This document shows, in pieces, positions 39,384-47,443 of a stretch of DNA of 64,000 nt. Below the pieces are notes generated by a model. The model saw only the letters and a list, made by a program, of their open reading frames with translations, did not search any database and was not told where the DNA came from. Positions within the stretch are counted from its first letter, which is position 1; each line of letters starts with the position of its first letter. The position numbers and the translations under genes were made by a program. This stretch comes from JACQAP01 sp035548375 (GTDB taxonomy: Bacteria > Pseudomonadota > Gammaproteobacteria > Burkholderiales > JACQAP01): the NCBI GenBank assembly GCA_035548375.1, contig DASZTG010000022.1, positions 26,130 to 90,129 on the forward strand. Reading direction: 5' to 3'.

Positions 39384-40112
39384 ATGCGCACCATCAACCT
39401 CGCCGGCTACAAGTTCGTATCGCTGGACCGTCTAGACGACCTCAAGAAACGCCTGGAACGAAAATGCGAAAGCCTCGGACTCAAGGGCACGATCCTGTTG
39501 AGTTTCGAGGGCATCAACATCGTGCTGGCCGGCGCGGAAGATGCGACACGGAAATTCGAGGCCTTCCTGGGCGAAGACAACCGCTTCGCCGGATTGCGTT
39601 TCAAGCGCAGCATCTCGGCCTTCCAGCCTTTCGAACGCATGCTGGTGAAGATCAAGCGGGAGATCATCACACTGCGCGTGCCTGGGCTGGATCCGGCGAA
39701 AGAGCGGGCGCCCACCATCGCGCCGGTGGAACTCAGGCGCTGGCTGGACGAAGGCCGTGATGTCGTCCTGCTCGATACGCGCAATGCTTTCGAGGTCGAT
39801 GCCGGCACGTTCAACAATGCGCTGGACTTGAGGCTGAGCGCCTTCGGGCAGTTCGCGGATGCCGTCGAAGCGCTCGACCCGGCACTGAAGGACAAGACCC
39901 TCGTGACCTTCTGCACCGGCGGCATCCGCTGCGAAAAAGCGGCGCCGGTACTCATCAACAAGGGCTTCAGGAACGTCTTCCAGCTCGACGGCGGCATCCT
40001 GCAGTATTTCGAAGACTGCGGCGACGCCCATTTCCGCGGCAACTGTTTCGTTTTCGACCAGCGCGTGGCGCTGGACGGCAAACTCGAGCCGCAGATCGCG
40101 AGCCGTCCGTGA
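39384..40112 (+). CDS. trhO: tRNA uridine(34) hydroxylase (rhodanese-like TrhO)
   Basis: 242 residues. N-terminal acylphosphatase-like domain (about 1-95) and rhodanese domain with the catalytic cysteine C177 in FCTGGIRCEK. E. coli TrhO (YceA) makes 5-hydroxyuridine at the wobble position of tRNA, oxygen-dependently. This version is shorter than E. coli YceA and lacks most of the long C-terminal tail. The stop overlaps the GTG start of the DMT exporter gene, so the two are translationally coupled. Confidence 0.9.
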   Translation: MRTINLAGYKFVSLDRLDDLKKRLERKCESLGLKGTILLSFEGINIVLAGAEDATRKFEAFLGEDNRFAGLRFKRSISAFQPFERMLVKIKREIITLRVPGLDPAKERAPTIAPVELRRWLDEGRDVVLLDTRNAFEVDAGTFNNALDLRLSAFGQFADAVEALDPALKDKTLVTFCTGGIRCEKAAPVLINKGFRNVFQLDGGILQYFEDCGDAHFRGNCFVFDQRVALDGKLEPQIASRP

Positions 40113-41020
40113 GCAGCCCGCGCGAGACCCGCCGCGCGGTGATCGTCCTCGTCCTGCTCGTCATCCTGTGGGGTTATAGCTGGATCACGTCGAAGATCGG
40201 CCTCGGATACGCGAGCCCGATCGACGTCGTCGCCCTGCGCCTGGAACTCGGCATTCTTACGTTGCTGGCGGGGCTGATCTGGACACGCAGGTCGCTGCGG
40301 CCCGAGCATTGGAAGGCCTTGTTGCTGATCGGCCTGGTGCAGACCGGCGCCTTCCTGCTGCTGAACACGTGGGCGCTGTCGGAAGGAGGTCCGGGCAAAA
40401 CGTCGATCCTCGTGTTCACCATGCCGTTCTGGGTGCTCGTGTTCGCGTGGCCGATGCTGCATGAGCGCATCCACGGCCTGCAATGGGTTTCCGTAGCACT
40501 TGCGATCGCCGGCCTCGTGTTCGTACTCGAGCCGTGGCAAATGCACACGTCGCTATTCAGCAAGACGCTCGCCGTCATCGCCGGCATGTGCTGGGCAATC
40601 GGCGTGATCTACGCGAAACAACTGCACAACCGCGCGAAAGTGGAGCCGCTCGCCTTCACGTTCTGGCAGATGATCGTCGGCCTGCTGCCGGTGCTCGTGT
40701 GCCAGGCCGTGATCGAGCGGCCGTCCGTGGTCTGGTCGGGCACGTTCATCGGCGTCACGCTGTTCAACGGCATCATGGCGACCGGCGTGGGCTGGCTGGC
40801 GTGGCTCTACGTGCTGCATCGCCTGCCCGCCGGCACGACCAGCCTGTCGTCGCTGGGCATTCCGGTGATCGCAATTTTTTCCTCCTGGATCCAGCTCGGC
40901 GAACGCCCGGGCAGCTCCGAGTTGACGGGCATGTTGCTGATCGGCCTGGCGCTCGCATTGCTCTCCTACCTGAGCATCCGCCGCCATGAAGAACCGGAAC
41001 CGATGACGGGTCAAGAATAA
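40109..41020 (+). CDS. DMT/EamA-family inner-membrane exporter
   Basis: 303 residues, ten hydrophobic helices in two five-helix EamA repeats (helix 1 VIVLVLLVILWGYSWITSK, the family WG pattern). Probably exports a metabolite; substrate unknown. GTG start at 40109 overlaps the trhO stop. The stop is followed 18 bases later by the left arm of repeat element E4. Confidence 0.87.
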   Translation: MSSPRETRRAVIVLVLLVILWGYSWITSKIGLGYASPIDVVALRLELGILTLLAGLIWTRRSLRPEHWKALLLIGLVQTGAFLLLNTWALSEGGPGKTSILVFTMPFWVLVFAWPMLHERIHGLQWVSVALAIAGLVFVLEPWQMHTSLFSKTLAVIAGMCWAIGVIYAKQLHNRAKVEPLAFTFWQMIVGLLPVLVCQAVIERPSVVWSGTFIGVTLFNGIMATGVGWLAWLYVLHRLPAGTTSLSSLGIPVIAIFSSWIQLGERPGSSELTGMLLIGLALALLSYLSIRRHEEPEPMTGQE

Positions 41021-41038
41021 GGCTGGTAAATTCAATTC

Positions 41039-41522
41039 TGAACCACGGAGAACACGGAGAGCACGGAGAAATGCAGAATGAACGACGATGAACTGGGGAC
41101 GCTCCTAATAGGTTGCGCGATCCAGGTACACCGGACGCTCGGTCCCGGTCTACTGGAAAGCGTGTACGAGACCTGCTTGCTCCACGAACTAGGAGAAACT
41201 GGGGTCGAAGTCAAAAAGCAGGTGGTCGTTCCTTTTGTCTACGACGAAATCAAGTTCGACAAAGGATTCAGAATCGATGTCCTGTTTGGTCATCGAGTTA
41301 TTGTGGAAATAAAAGCGGCCGAAAAGCTGCTACTCATACATTCTGCTCAAGTTCTCACCTATCTAAAGCTTTCTAATCTGCGAATTGGATATCTCCTGAA
41401 CTTTAATGTGATCCAACTACGCCAAGGCGGCATCAAGCGCCTAGTGAACGGATGATCTCCTCGATCAATCAGTTGCACCAAAGCCATTTTTTCTCCGTGC
41501 CCTCCGTGTTCTCCGTGGTTCA
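41039..41522. mobile_element. Repeat-bounded element E4 carrying a GxxExxY gene
   Basis: The arms are 32 bp inverted repeats (41039-41070 and 41491-41522), 31 of 32 bases identical. Each is made of three 9-bp units of the form CACGGAGAA. Between them is one low-GC gene (41078-41455) and short flanks. No target duplication is visible and no transposase is encoded. A related pair without a gene lies at 43576-43786 (E5). This looks like a discrete inserted cassette; the mobilising agent is unknown. Confidence 0.6.
41078..41455 (+). CDS. GxxExxY protein (PDDEXK_3-like)
   Basis: 125 residues, the usual length of the GxxExxY family (PF13366/TIGR04256). Motif G24-LL-E27-SV-Y30, then a PD-(D/E)XK-like core: D67, E77-I-K79 in IDVLFGHRVIVEIKA, and Q91. 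This pattern suggests a nuclease fold, but the biochemical role of the family is not established to my knowledge. Base and codon use are clearly lower in GC than the neighbours. It sits between inverted 9-bp-unit repeats (E4), inserted between the DMT exporter and hydrolase genes. Confidence 0.88.
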   Translation: MNDDELGTLLIGCAIQVHRTLGPGLLESVYETCLLHELGETGVEVKKQVVVPFVYDEIKFDKGFRIDVLFGHRVIVEIKAAEKLLLIHSAQVLTYLKLSNLRIGYLLNFNVIQLRQGGIKRLVNG

Positions 41523-41529
41523 TTTTTAA

Positions 41530-42393
41530 ATGAAGTCCAGTAATTCAGTCTTTCTTTCCGTTCGCGGCGTGCGCTACCACGTGCGCACCTGGGGCGACGA
41601 GCGCGCGCCGAAGCTCTTCCTGCTGCATGGCTGGATGGACGTGTCGGCATCGTTCCAGTTCGCGGTCGACGAGTTGCGCCACAACTGGCACGTCATCGCG
41701 CCGGACTGGCGCGGATTCGGGCTGTCGGAATGGACGAACCAGGGTTACTGGTTTCCCGACTACATCGCGGATCTCGACGCGCTGCTCGATCACTTCCAGC
41801 CCGAGGCGCCGGCCTACATCGTCGGCCACAGCATGGGCGGCAACGTGGCGAATCTTTACGCGGGCATACGCCCGGATCGCGTCGGCAAGCTGGTACTCGC
41901 GGAAGGCTTCGGCCTGCCACCGGGTAAAGCCGAGAAGGCGCCCGAGCGCTACGCAAAATGGCTGGACGAATATCGCGACCCGCCGTCGCTGCGCCCATAT
42001 GCCAACTTCGAGGAAGTCGCGCAACGCCTGAAGCAGAACAATCCGCGCATGAGCGACGAGCACGCACGTTATCTCGCGCCGCACTGGGCCGAACAGCTCG
42101 CGGACGGCAGTATCCGGCTGCGCGCCGATCCGCTGCACAAGATGGTCAACCCCGTGCTCTACCGCGTGGAAGAAGCGATGGCCTGCTGGAAACGCATCGC
42201 AGCACCGGTACTCTGGTTGTGGGGCGACGGCGAGTGGATGATGAAGTGGATGCGCGGTGACAAGGCGCTGATTGACAGTTACCGCGCCTGCTACCGATCG
42301 CTCACCGAGGAAACCATCGCGGACGCGGGGCACATGATGCATCACGACCAGCCCGCGGAGTTCGCGCGGGCGGTCGAATCGTTCATGTACTGA
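41530..42393 (+). CDS. Alpha/beta hydrolase
   Basis: 287 residues. Nucleophile S101 in VGHSMGGN, oxyanion HGWMD near 33, and a C-terminal histidine in ADAGHMMHHDQP. Cytoplasmic hydrolase, substrate unknown. The ATG at 41530 lies only 8 bases after the E4 right arm, with no Shine-Dalgarno (TTTTTAA precedes it), so the element may have replaced the original leader. The 3' end overlaps the convergent MFS gene by 11 bases. Confidence 0.85.
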   Translation: MKSSNSVFLSVRGVRYHVRTWGDERAPKLFLLHGWMDVSASFQFAVDELRHNWHVIAPDWRGFGLSEWTNQGYWFPDYIADLDALLDHFQPEAPAYIVGHSMGGNVANLYAGIRPDRVGKLVLAEGFGLPPGKAEKAPERYAKWLDEYRDPPSLRPYANFEEVAQRLKQNNPRMSDEHARYLAPHWAEQLADGSIRLRADPLHKMVNPVLYRVEEAMACWKRIAAPVLWLWGDGEWMMKWMRGDKALIDSYRACYRSLTEETIADAGHMMHHDQPAEFARAVESFMY

Positions 42394-43567
42394 TCGCGGC
42401 CTTCCTGAAAAAGTACGACCCCCGCCACAACGTGAACACGCCGATGGCGACGAAGGCCGCGGCATAGCTGCCGGCAAAGTGGACGATCGCCCAGAATACC
42501 GTCGGCAGGACCACCACGCCGGCATAGGTCATTGCCAACGAAGCGCCGGTGGCGGAACCGGCCGTGCCGGCCGGCGCATTGCGCACGACTTCCGCGAGGA
42601 AGACGCCGTTCCAGCCGATCGCGCTGGCGCCGAAAATGGCGCTCACCACGAGCAGCAACGCGTACGGCCACGCCGCCGTCATCCCGGCGGTAGCGAAGGC
42701 GGCGACCGCCATGCCCGCACCGAGCATGCCCAGCACCGTACGAGGCGACGCCCATCTGTCCGCGATGATGCCCCACAGGACGCGTCCCACCGTTCCCGCA
42801 AGCATTCCGACGGATAACGCGGCGCCGGCCGTGGCCACCGTCAACCCGACGCGTTCGGTCAGAAACACCACCAGGAAGGATCCCATGCACATTTGCATGC
42901 CGGAATACGAGAACGACGCGAATGCCAGTTCACGCAAGCGGGCGTGAGACATGACGAGCCGGAACGGCTCGAGCAAATGCACGGGCGCCGCGGGCCGTGG
43001 CGCGTGCGGCGCGAGGTCAACCTCCGCGCGATAAGGCTGCACCGCCACCGCAAGCAGGAAACAAGCGGCGCCGGCGATCAGCGCCGCCTCCTTCCACCCC
43101 AGCACGCCTATCAACGCCGGAATCGCCGCTCCCGCCAGCGCGCCGCCGATCGGCACGCCGGTCTGCTTCAGCGAGAAAATGAACGCGCGCATGTTCTGCG
43201 GCGTGCGGTCGGCGAGAATAGCCGAGCTCGACGGCGTGACGACGCCATAGCCGGTGCCCACGACCAGCGCGCCGAGGGCCACGAGCAGTGGATGTGCGCA
43301 GGCGATCAGCGCGATGCCGCTTGCCGCGAGCAGCAGCGACAGCTGGCTCGCCCGCATCGGGCCGAAGCGATTGATATGGTTTCCCGCAGACAGCGCGGTG
43401 AAGGTCGCGGCGAAATAGATCAGCGACGTGACCACGCCGACCGCACTCGCCGGCACGCCGACATCCCCTTGCGCCACCGGCGCCAGCACGGGCGGCGTGT
43501 AGACCACCAGCGAGACCAGCGCCTGGATGGCCATCGTGACGGTCAATGGCCAGACGACCCCTTTCAT
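42383..43567 (-). CDS. MFS transporter (CynX/NarK-like)
   Basis: 394 residues, twelve hydrophobic segments. Typical MFS loop NHINRFGPMRASQLSLLLAA between helices 2 and 3 and GIIADRWASPRTVLG between helices 8 and 9. Substrate unknown. Upstream is repeat element E5, ending 8 bases before the start codon, with AAGG in between as a possible ribosome-binding site. Convergent and overlapping with the hydrolase gene at its 3' end. Confidence 0.83.
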   Translation of the reverse strand: MKGVVWPLTVTMAIQALVSLVVYTPPVLAPVAQGDVGVPASAVGVVTSLIYFAATFTALSAGNHINRFGPMRASQLSLLLAASGIALIACAHPLLVALGALVVGTGYGVVTPSSSAILADRTPQNMRAFIFSLKQTGVPIGGALAGAAIPALIGVLGWKEAALIAGAACFLLAVAVQPYRAEVDLAPHAPRPAAPVHLLEPFRLVMSHARLRELAFASFSYSGMQMCMGSFLVVFLTERVGLTVATAGAALSVGMLAGTVGRVLWGIIADRWASPRTVLGMLGAGMAVAAFATAGMTAAWPYALLLVVSAIFGASAIGWNGVFLAEVVRNAPAGTAGSATGASLAMTYAGVVVLPTVFWAIVHFAGSYAAAFVAIGVFTLWRGSYFFRKAAIST

Positions 43568-43575
43568 CTCAGCCT

Positions 43576-43786
43576 TGAACCACGGAGGACACGGAGAACA
43601 CGGAGGAATTCAGGGCACAGAAAATTGAGCGGAGCAAGTAAGCTGGACAATCGTGACCCTTGGTGCCGTGAGCAGCGTGGCCCTGATTTGCATCGGCGAG
43701 ATCACGGCTTGGGCTGAAACCAAAAGGTCATTCTTACTGGCGCCCTCTCGTCTTTTCTCCGTGCACTCCGTGCCCTCCGTGGTTCA
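43576..43786. repeat. Repeat-bounded element E5 without a gene
   Basis: Left arm 43576-43608 and right arm 43755-43786 are inverted copies of the same family as E4 (TGAACCACGGAGG start, 9-bp CACGGAG units). The 146 bp between them hold no convincing gene. It may be an internally deleted or non-autonomous form of E4. It fills the gap between the MFS gene and the metY-type gene. Confidence 0.65.
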
Positions 43787-43790
43787 TACC

Positions 43791-45077
43791 TTAGGTTTGA
43801 GACTGCGACAGCGCCTGGTCGAGATCCCACAGGATATCGTTGACGTCCTCGATGCCGATCGAGAGCCGGATCATGTCGGGGCCGACGCCGGCCTTGATCT
43901 GGTCCTCCTCCGACAACTGGCGATGCGTGGTCGAAGCCGGATGGATGACCAGCGTCTTGGCATCGCCGACGTTGGCAAGGTGGGAGAAGAACTGCAGCGC
44001 CTCGATGAATTTCACACCCGCATCCAGGCCGCCCTTGATGCCGAAGGTCATGATCGAACCGCAGCCCTTGGGCAGATACTTCTTGCCGAGCGCGTGATAC
44101 TTGTTGCCGGGCAGGCCGGGATAGTTGACCCAGGACACGCGCGGATGGCCTTCGAGGAATTTCGCGACCGCCATGGCATTCTGGACGTGGCGCTCGACGC
44201 GCACGTGCAGCGTTTCGAGCCCTTGCAACAGCATCCATGCACTGAGCGGTGACAGCACGGGCCCCAGCGTGCGCATGGTCTCCATGCGGCACTTCATCGT
44301 GTAGCCGAAATCGCCGAAGGTCTCGTGGAAAATCACGCCGTGATAGCCGCGCGAAGGCTCGGTCATCATCGGATACTTGCCGTTGTCCCAGGGAAACTTG
44401 CCGGACTCGACGACGACGCCGCCCATGGTCGTGCCATGGCCGCCGATGAACTTGGTCGCGGAATGCACGACGATGTCCGCGCCGAACTTGATCGGCTGGC
44501 ACAGGTAGGGCGACGCAAACGTGTTGTCGATGACCAGCGGCACGCCGGCTTCCTTTGCAATCTTGGCCACCGCCTGGATGTCGAGCACGTTGATCTGCGG
44601 ATTGCCCATCGTCTCCGCGTAAATCGCTCGGGTCTTCGGCGTGATCGCCTTGCGGAAATTCTCCGGGTCGTCCGAATTCACGAACACCGTGTTGATGCCG
44701 AACTGCCGGAACGTCACGTCGAACTGCGAATAGGTGCCGCCATAAAGCGTGCTGGACGATACGATCTCGTCGCCGGCACGAAGGATCGTGAGCAGCGCGC
44801 ACATCTGCGCGGCCTGTCCGGACGAAGCCGCCAGCGACGCGCGCCCGCCTTCCAGCGCGGCCATGCGCTCCTCGAACACGGCGACCGTCGGATTCGAGAT
44901 CCTGGAATAGACGTTGCCGAAAGTCTGCAGGTTGAACAGGCTCGCCGCATGCTCGGCCGAGTCGAACACAAAAGATGTGGTCTGGTAGATCGGCACCGCG
45001 CGTGCGCCGGTTGCCGCGTCGGGAATCTGCCCTGCGTGCAGGCACAAGGTGCCGAAGCCGTATTCTCTGTCTGCCAT
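43791..45077 (-). CDS. metY: O-acetylhomoserine sulfhydrylase
   Basis: 428 residues, Cys/Met metabolism PLP enzyme of the OAHS subgroup, which is longer than cystathionine gamma-synthases. PLP lysine K209 in VVHSATKFIGGHG, SSSTLYGGTYSQFD as the phosphate-binding part, and the C-terminal LSIGIEDVNDILWDLDQAL. Makes homocysteine from O-acetylhomoserine and sulfide. O-succinylhomoserine as substrate cannot be excluded. Repeat elements flank it on both sides (E5 downstream, E6 upstream). Confidence 0.92.
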   Translation of the reverse strand: MADREYGFGTLCLHAGQIPDAATGARAVPIYQTTSFVFDSAEHAASLFNLQTFGNVYSRISNPTVAVFEERMAALEGGRASLAASSGQAAQMCALLTILRAGDEIVSSSTLYGGTYSQFDVTFRQFGINTVFVNSDDPENFRKAITPKTRAIYAETMGNPQINVLDIQAVAKIAKEAGVPLVIDNTFASPYLCQPIKFGADIVVHSATKFIGGHGTTMGGVVVESGKFPWDNGKYPMMTEPSRGYHGVIFHETFGDFGYTMKCRMETMRTLGPVLSPLSAWMLLQGLETLHVRVERHVQNAMAVAKFLEGHPRVSWVNYPGLPGNKYHALGKKYLPKGCGSIMTFGIKGGLDAGVKFIEALQFFSHLANVGDAKTLVIHPASTTHRQLSEEDQIKAGVGPDMIRLSIGIEDVNDILWDLDQALSQSQT

Positions 45078-45085
45078 TGGGAATC

Positions 45086-45207
45086 CGTAACTGTCGTGAC
45101 TATCGTGACTGTCGTGACTATCGTAAATATCGTTACTATTTGACTGTGGTCAAGGACGTGAATGTCGTAAATATCGCATTGGTTACGGCAGTCACGACAG
45201 TCACGTC
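45086..45207. repeat. Short-period repeat element E6 upstream of metY
   Basis: Left arm 45086-45136: 9-bp units CGTGACTAT, CGTGACTGT, CGTGACTAT, CGTAAATAT. Right part 45155-45207 holds one further direct stretch (CGTGAATGTCGTAAATATCG) and then the inverse (GTTACGGCAGTCACGACAG). AT-rich compared with its surroundings. It occupies the likely promoter and leader region of metY. Confidence 0.7.
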
Positions 45208-45220
45208 TTTTCCGTCACGC

Positions 45221-45249
45221 ATATTGAGGTCGCCTCGCGACCTCAATAT
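45221..45249. terminator. Perfect 13-bp hairpin overlapping the stop of the CoA-binding gene
   Basis: ATATTGAGGTCGC and GCGACCTCAATAT around a CTC loop. The minus-strand stop codon (45243-45245) lies inside the stem. There is no clear T tract on the minus strand, so it may be an mRNA-stabilising or rho-linked end rather than a classical terminator. Confidence 0.45.
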
Positions 45250-45722
45250 GGCAACCACGTCGGGCGTTTCGCGGAAATGACCTTGGTGTTGACGCCAACC
45301 CAGTTGAGCCCGCCGAACAACCGCCCATGCTCGATTTTCACGCAGCGATCCTGCACCACTTCGAGGCCTGCCTTGCGCGCCTTGTCCGCGGCCTTTTCGT
45401 TCATGACGCCGAGCTGCATCCATAGCACTTTCGCGCCGATGGCAATGGCGTCGTCGGCGATCGGCTCGATCTCGCTGCTCTTGCGGAAGCAATCGACGAT
45501 GTCGACTTTCTCCGGAATGTCCTTCAGCGACTTGTAGCATTTCTCGCCGAGGATTTCCGGATAGGACGGGTTCACCGGAATGACGCGGTAGCCGTGCTCC
45601 TGCATGTACTTTGCGGCGAAGAAGCTCGGCCGGAACCAGTTCGCGGACAACCCGACCACCGCGATGGTCTTGTACTGGCGGAGCATGCGGCGCAGGGCGT
45701 TGATATCGGTGGAATCGCTCAT
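45243..45722 (-). CDS. CoA-binding domain protein (YccU-like)
   Basis: 159 residues, Rossmann-like CoA_binding_2 fold: AVVGLSANWFRPSFFAAKYM at the nucleotide site, RVIPVNPSYPEILGEKCYKS, and VLWMQLGVMNEKAADKARKAG. The family is widespread with unproven role. Start chosen at ATG 45722 (MSDSTDINALRRML); the longer frame to 45782 adds no conserved sequence. Its stop lies within a strong hairpin. Confidence 0.87.
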   Translation of the reverse strand: MSDSTDINALRRMLRQYKTIAVVGLSANWFRPSFFAAKYMQEHGYRVIPVNPSYPEILGEKCYKSLKDIPEKVDIVDCFRKSSEIEPIADDAIAIGAKVLWMQLGVMNEKAADKARKAGLEVVQDRCVKIEHGRLFGGLNWVGVNTKVISAKRPTWLPY

Positions 45723-45806
45723 GACGGATTGCCGGAAAAGATGCGATGCAAGGGATCGAAGTTTATCACCGGCGCATGGCACGCCGGAAGCGGCGCTTGC
45801 CGTGCT

Positions 45807-46829
45807 TCAGCCGGCCTTGAGTATTGCGTGCCGCTTTTCTTCAGGGAGCTTGCCGAGCTTTTTCACGGCTTCATAGAAGCGGTGGAAGTCGCCACCGTTT
45901 TCCGCGAGCAGATGCCGGAATCCGGGAACCAGCTCCGAATAAGTCGCCACCGGCACAAGGTGAGCGTTATTCAAGTCATCCGAGAAGAAACGGTCGTAGC
46001 CCGAATAGCCGCCCCATGAGGCCTTGATCGTTTGGTATTCGGCTTTCAGCGCGGCGAACGTCTCGACTTTCTTGCGCCGTTTTTCTTCATCCGGAATGGG
46101 CAACGCATAAACCCTTCCCAGCTCCGCGCGGTACTTCATGACGAGTTCGATGAAGCCGTTCTTGCGGTCCTCGTAGGCATCGTAGGCGGCGCGCTGCGTG
46201 GCGTTACCGTTCTGGCCGAGCCAGCGATCGACGCCCTCCTGCTCCACGGCCGTCGCGAACGATTCGTTGAACATCGTATCGCCGCCGACGTAGCAGACCT
46301 GGTGCGCAAGCTCGTGAAAGATCGTGCGCGCGATTTCCGCATCCGGGTAGCGCACCATGGTGTTGAGCACGGGATCGTCGAACCACCCCAGTGTCGAATA
46401 GGCCGGAATGCCCGCGACGAACACGTCAAGTCCCTTGCGCCGCAACCCTTCGGCGAATTGCTCCGCGCCGGCCTGGTTGAAATAGCCGCGATAGCCGACG
46501 CAACCCGCGAACGGGAAGCACCACTCCTGCGGCGCGATCGAGAATTCGCTGGCCGCGAACACGTTCCAGACCACGTATGGGCGCTGCAGGTCGGCGTACT
46601 TGCGATAGCTGCCGTTGTCCGGCAAATCCAGCTGCGTCGACGCGAAATCGCGCACGCGCACGACTAGTTCCAGGCGTTCCTTTACCGCGAGTGGCGTGGT
46701 CGCATCGTCGATGACCTGCTTGATCGGGCGACTGCGATTCCAGATCTGCATCTGGCCCTCGGCTGCCTGGTAGTAATAGCAACCGCCCAGCACAGGCAGC
46801 AACATGCCGACGGCCAGCCAGCGCTTCAT
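45807..46829 (-). CDS. Lipoprotein zinc aminopeptidase (PF10023-type)
   Basis: 340 residues from ATG 46829. Lipoprotein signal with lipobox L14-G-G-C17 (MKRWLAVGMLLPVLGGC). The zinc motif HELAH is at 172-176 (TIFHELAHQVCY), with a downstream glutamate in NESFATAVEQEG as the likely third ligand. Matches the predicted aminopeptidase family PF10023. Periplasmic-side membrane anchoring inferred. Starts within the last bases of the hydrolase gene (ATGA overlap). Confidence 0.88.
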   Translation of the reverse strand: MKRWLAVGMLLPVLGGCYYYQAAEGQMQIWNRSRPIKQVIDDATTPLAVKERLELVVRVRDFASTQLDLPDNGSYRKYADLQRPYVVWNVFAASEFSIAPQEWCFPFAGCVGYRGYFNQAGAEQFAEGLRRKGLDVFVAGIPAYSTLGWFDDPVLNTMVRYPDAEIARTIFHELAHQVCYVGGDTMFNESFATAVEQEGVDRWLGQNGNATQRAAYDAYEDRKNGFIELVMKYRAELGRVYALPIPDEEKRRKKVETFAALKAEYQTIKASWGGYSGYDRFFSDDLNNAHLVPVATYSELVPGFRHLLAENGGDFHRFYEAVKKLGKLPEEKRHAILKAG

Positions 46830-47443
46830 TGAAAACTCCCCTTGCGCAGGAAGGCACACACGGCGCGACCCACTTCCGGCGACACGAGCATGCCGCTGTG
46901 GCTCACGTGCACCACGATCGAATCGCTGGCGCCCGGCACCTTCGTCTCGTCGAGCATGACCACGCCGTCGTTCGGCGGTGGCAACGCGACGAGGAATCGA
47001 CCCAGCCCGAACGAGATATCGCCCGCGACGACCCCAAGCTCCACACCTTGGGGCACGCCAGGGCGCGCGCCCCCCATCCAGTCGGCGATGGACAATCCCA
47101 TCATGCCGCCTGCACCGGCAAAACGCGCGAAGCCGCGTGCCGAGGCGATATCGGCATACGGGCTTCCAAGCAGCACCACACGTTTTGCTTTTATGTCTGC
47201 ATGCTGGTTCAGCATGGACAGGATGACGAGGCCGCCCAGGCTGTGGCCGACGAGGTTTATCTCCGCGCCGACATGCCTGCAGCGCTCCGCGAGTGCCCTG
47301 GCGTTTTCGCTGAGGCCGCGCTTGACCGACCGATAACCGAAGCGCGTGACGTCGAACCCGGCGCGCTGGATCCGGTTGGCCAGCGGCAGCATGGCCAGCG
47401 CGTTCATCCAGAGCCCATGGACCAGGACGACCGGCTCAGCCAT
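46826..47443 (-). CDS. Alpha/beta hydrolase (PGAP1/lipase-like)
   Basis: 205 residues. Begins directly with the oxyanion strand VVLVHGLWMNALAM. Nucleophile S68 in LVGHSLGGLV and a C-terminal VHVSHSGMLVS with the likely catalytic histidine. Small esterase or lipase-like enzyme, substrate unknown. It overlaps the dehydrogenase gene upstream by 8 bases and the aminopeptidase gene downstream by 4, so the three form a tight operon. Confidence 0.85.
   Translation of the reverse strand: MAEPVVLVHGLWMNALAMLPLANRIQRAGFDVTRFGYRSVKRGLSENARALAERCRHVGAEINLVGHSLGGLVILSMLNQHADIKAKRVVLLGSPYADIASARGFARFAGAGGMMGLSIADWMGGARPGVPQGVELGVVAGDISFGLGRFLVALPPPNDGVVMLDETKVPGASDSIVVHVSHSGMLVSPEVGRAVCAFLRKGSFQ

Noticed and set aside
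42383..42393. Regulatory overlap of the hydrolase and MFS genes
   Set aside because: An 11-base convergent overlap is common in compact genomes and needs no special explanation.
41039..43786. Insertion sequence with transposase
   Set aside because: No transposase-like frame or target-site duplication is visible; only the GxxExxY gene is enclosed.
45086..45207. CRISPR array
   Set aside because: The repeats are 9-bp tandem units without unique spacers and no cas gene is nearby.
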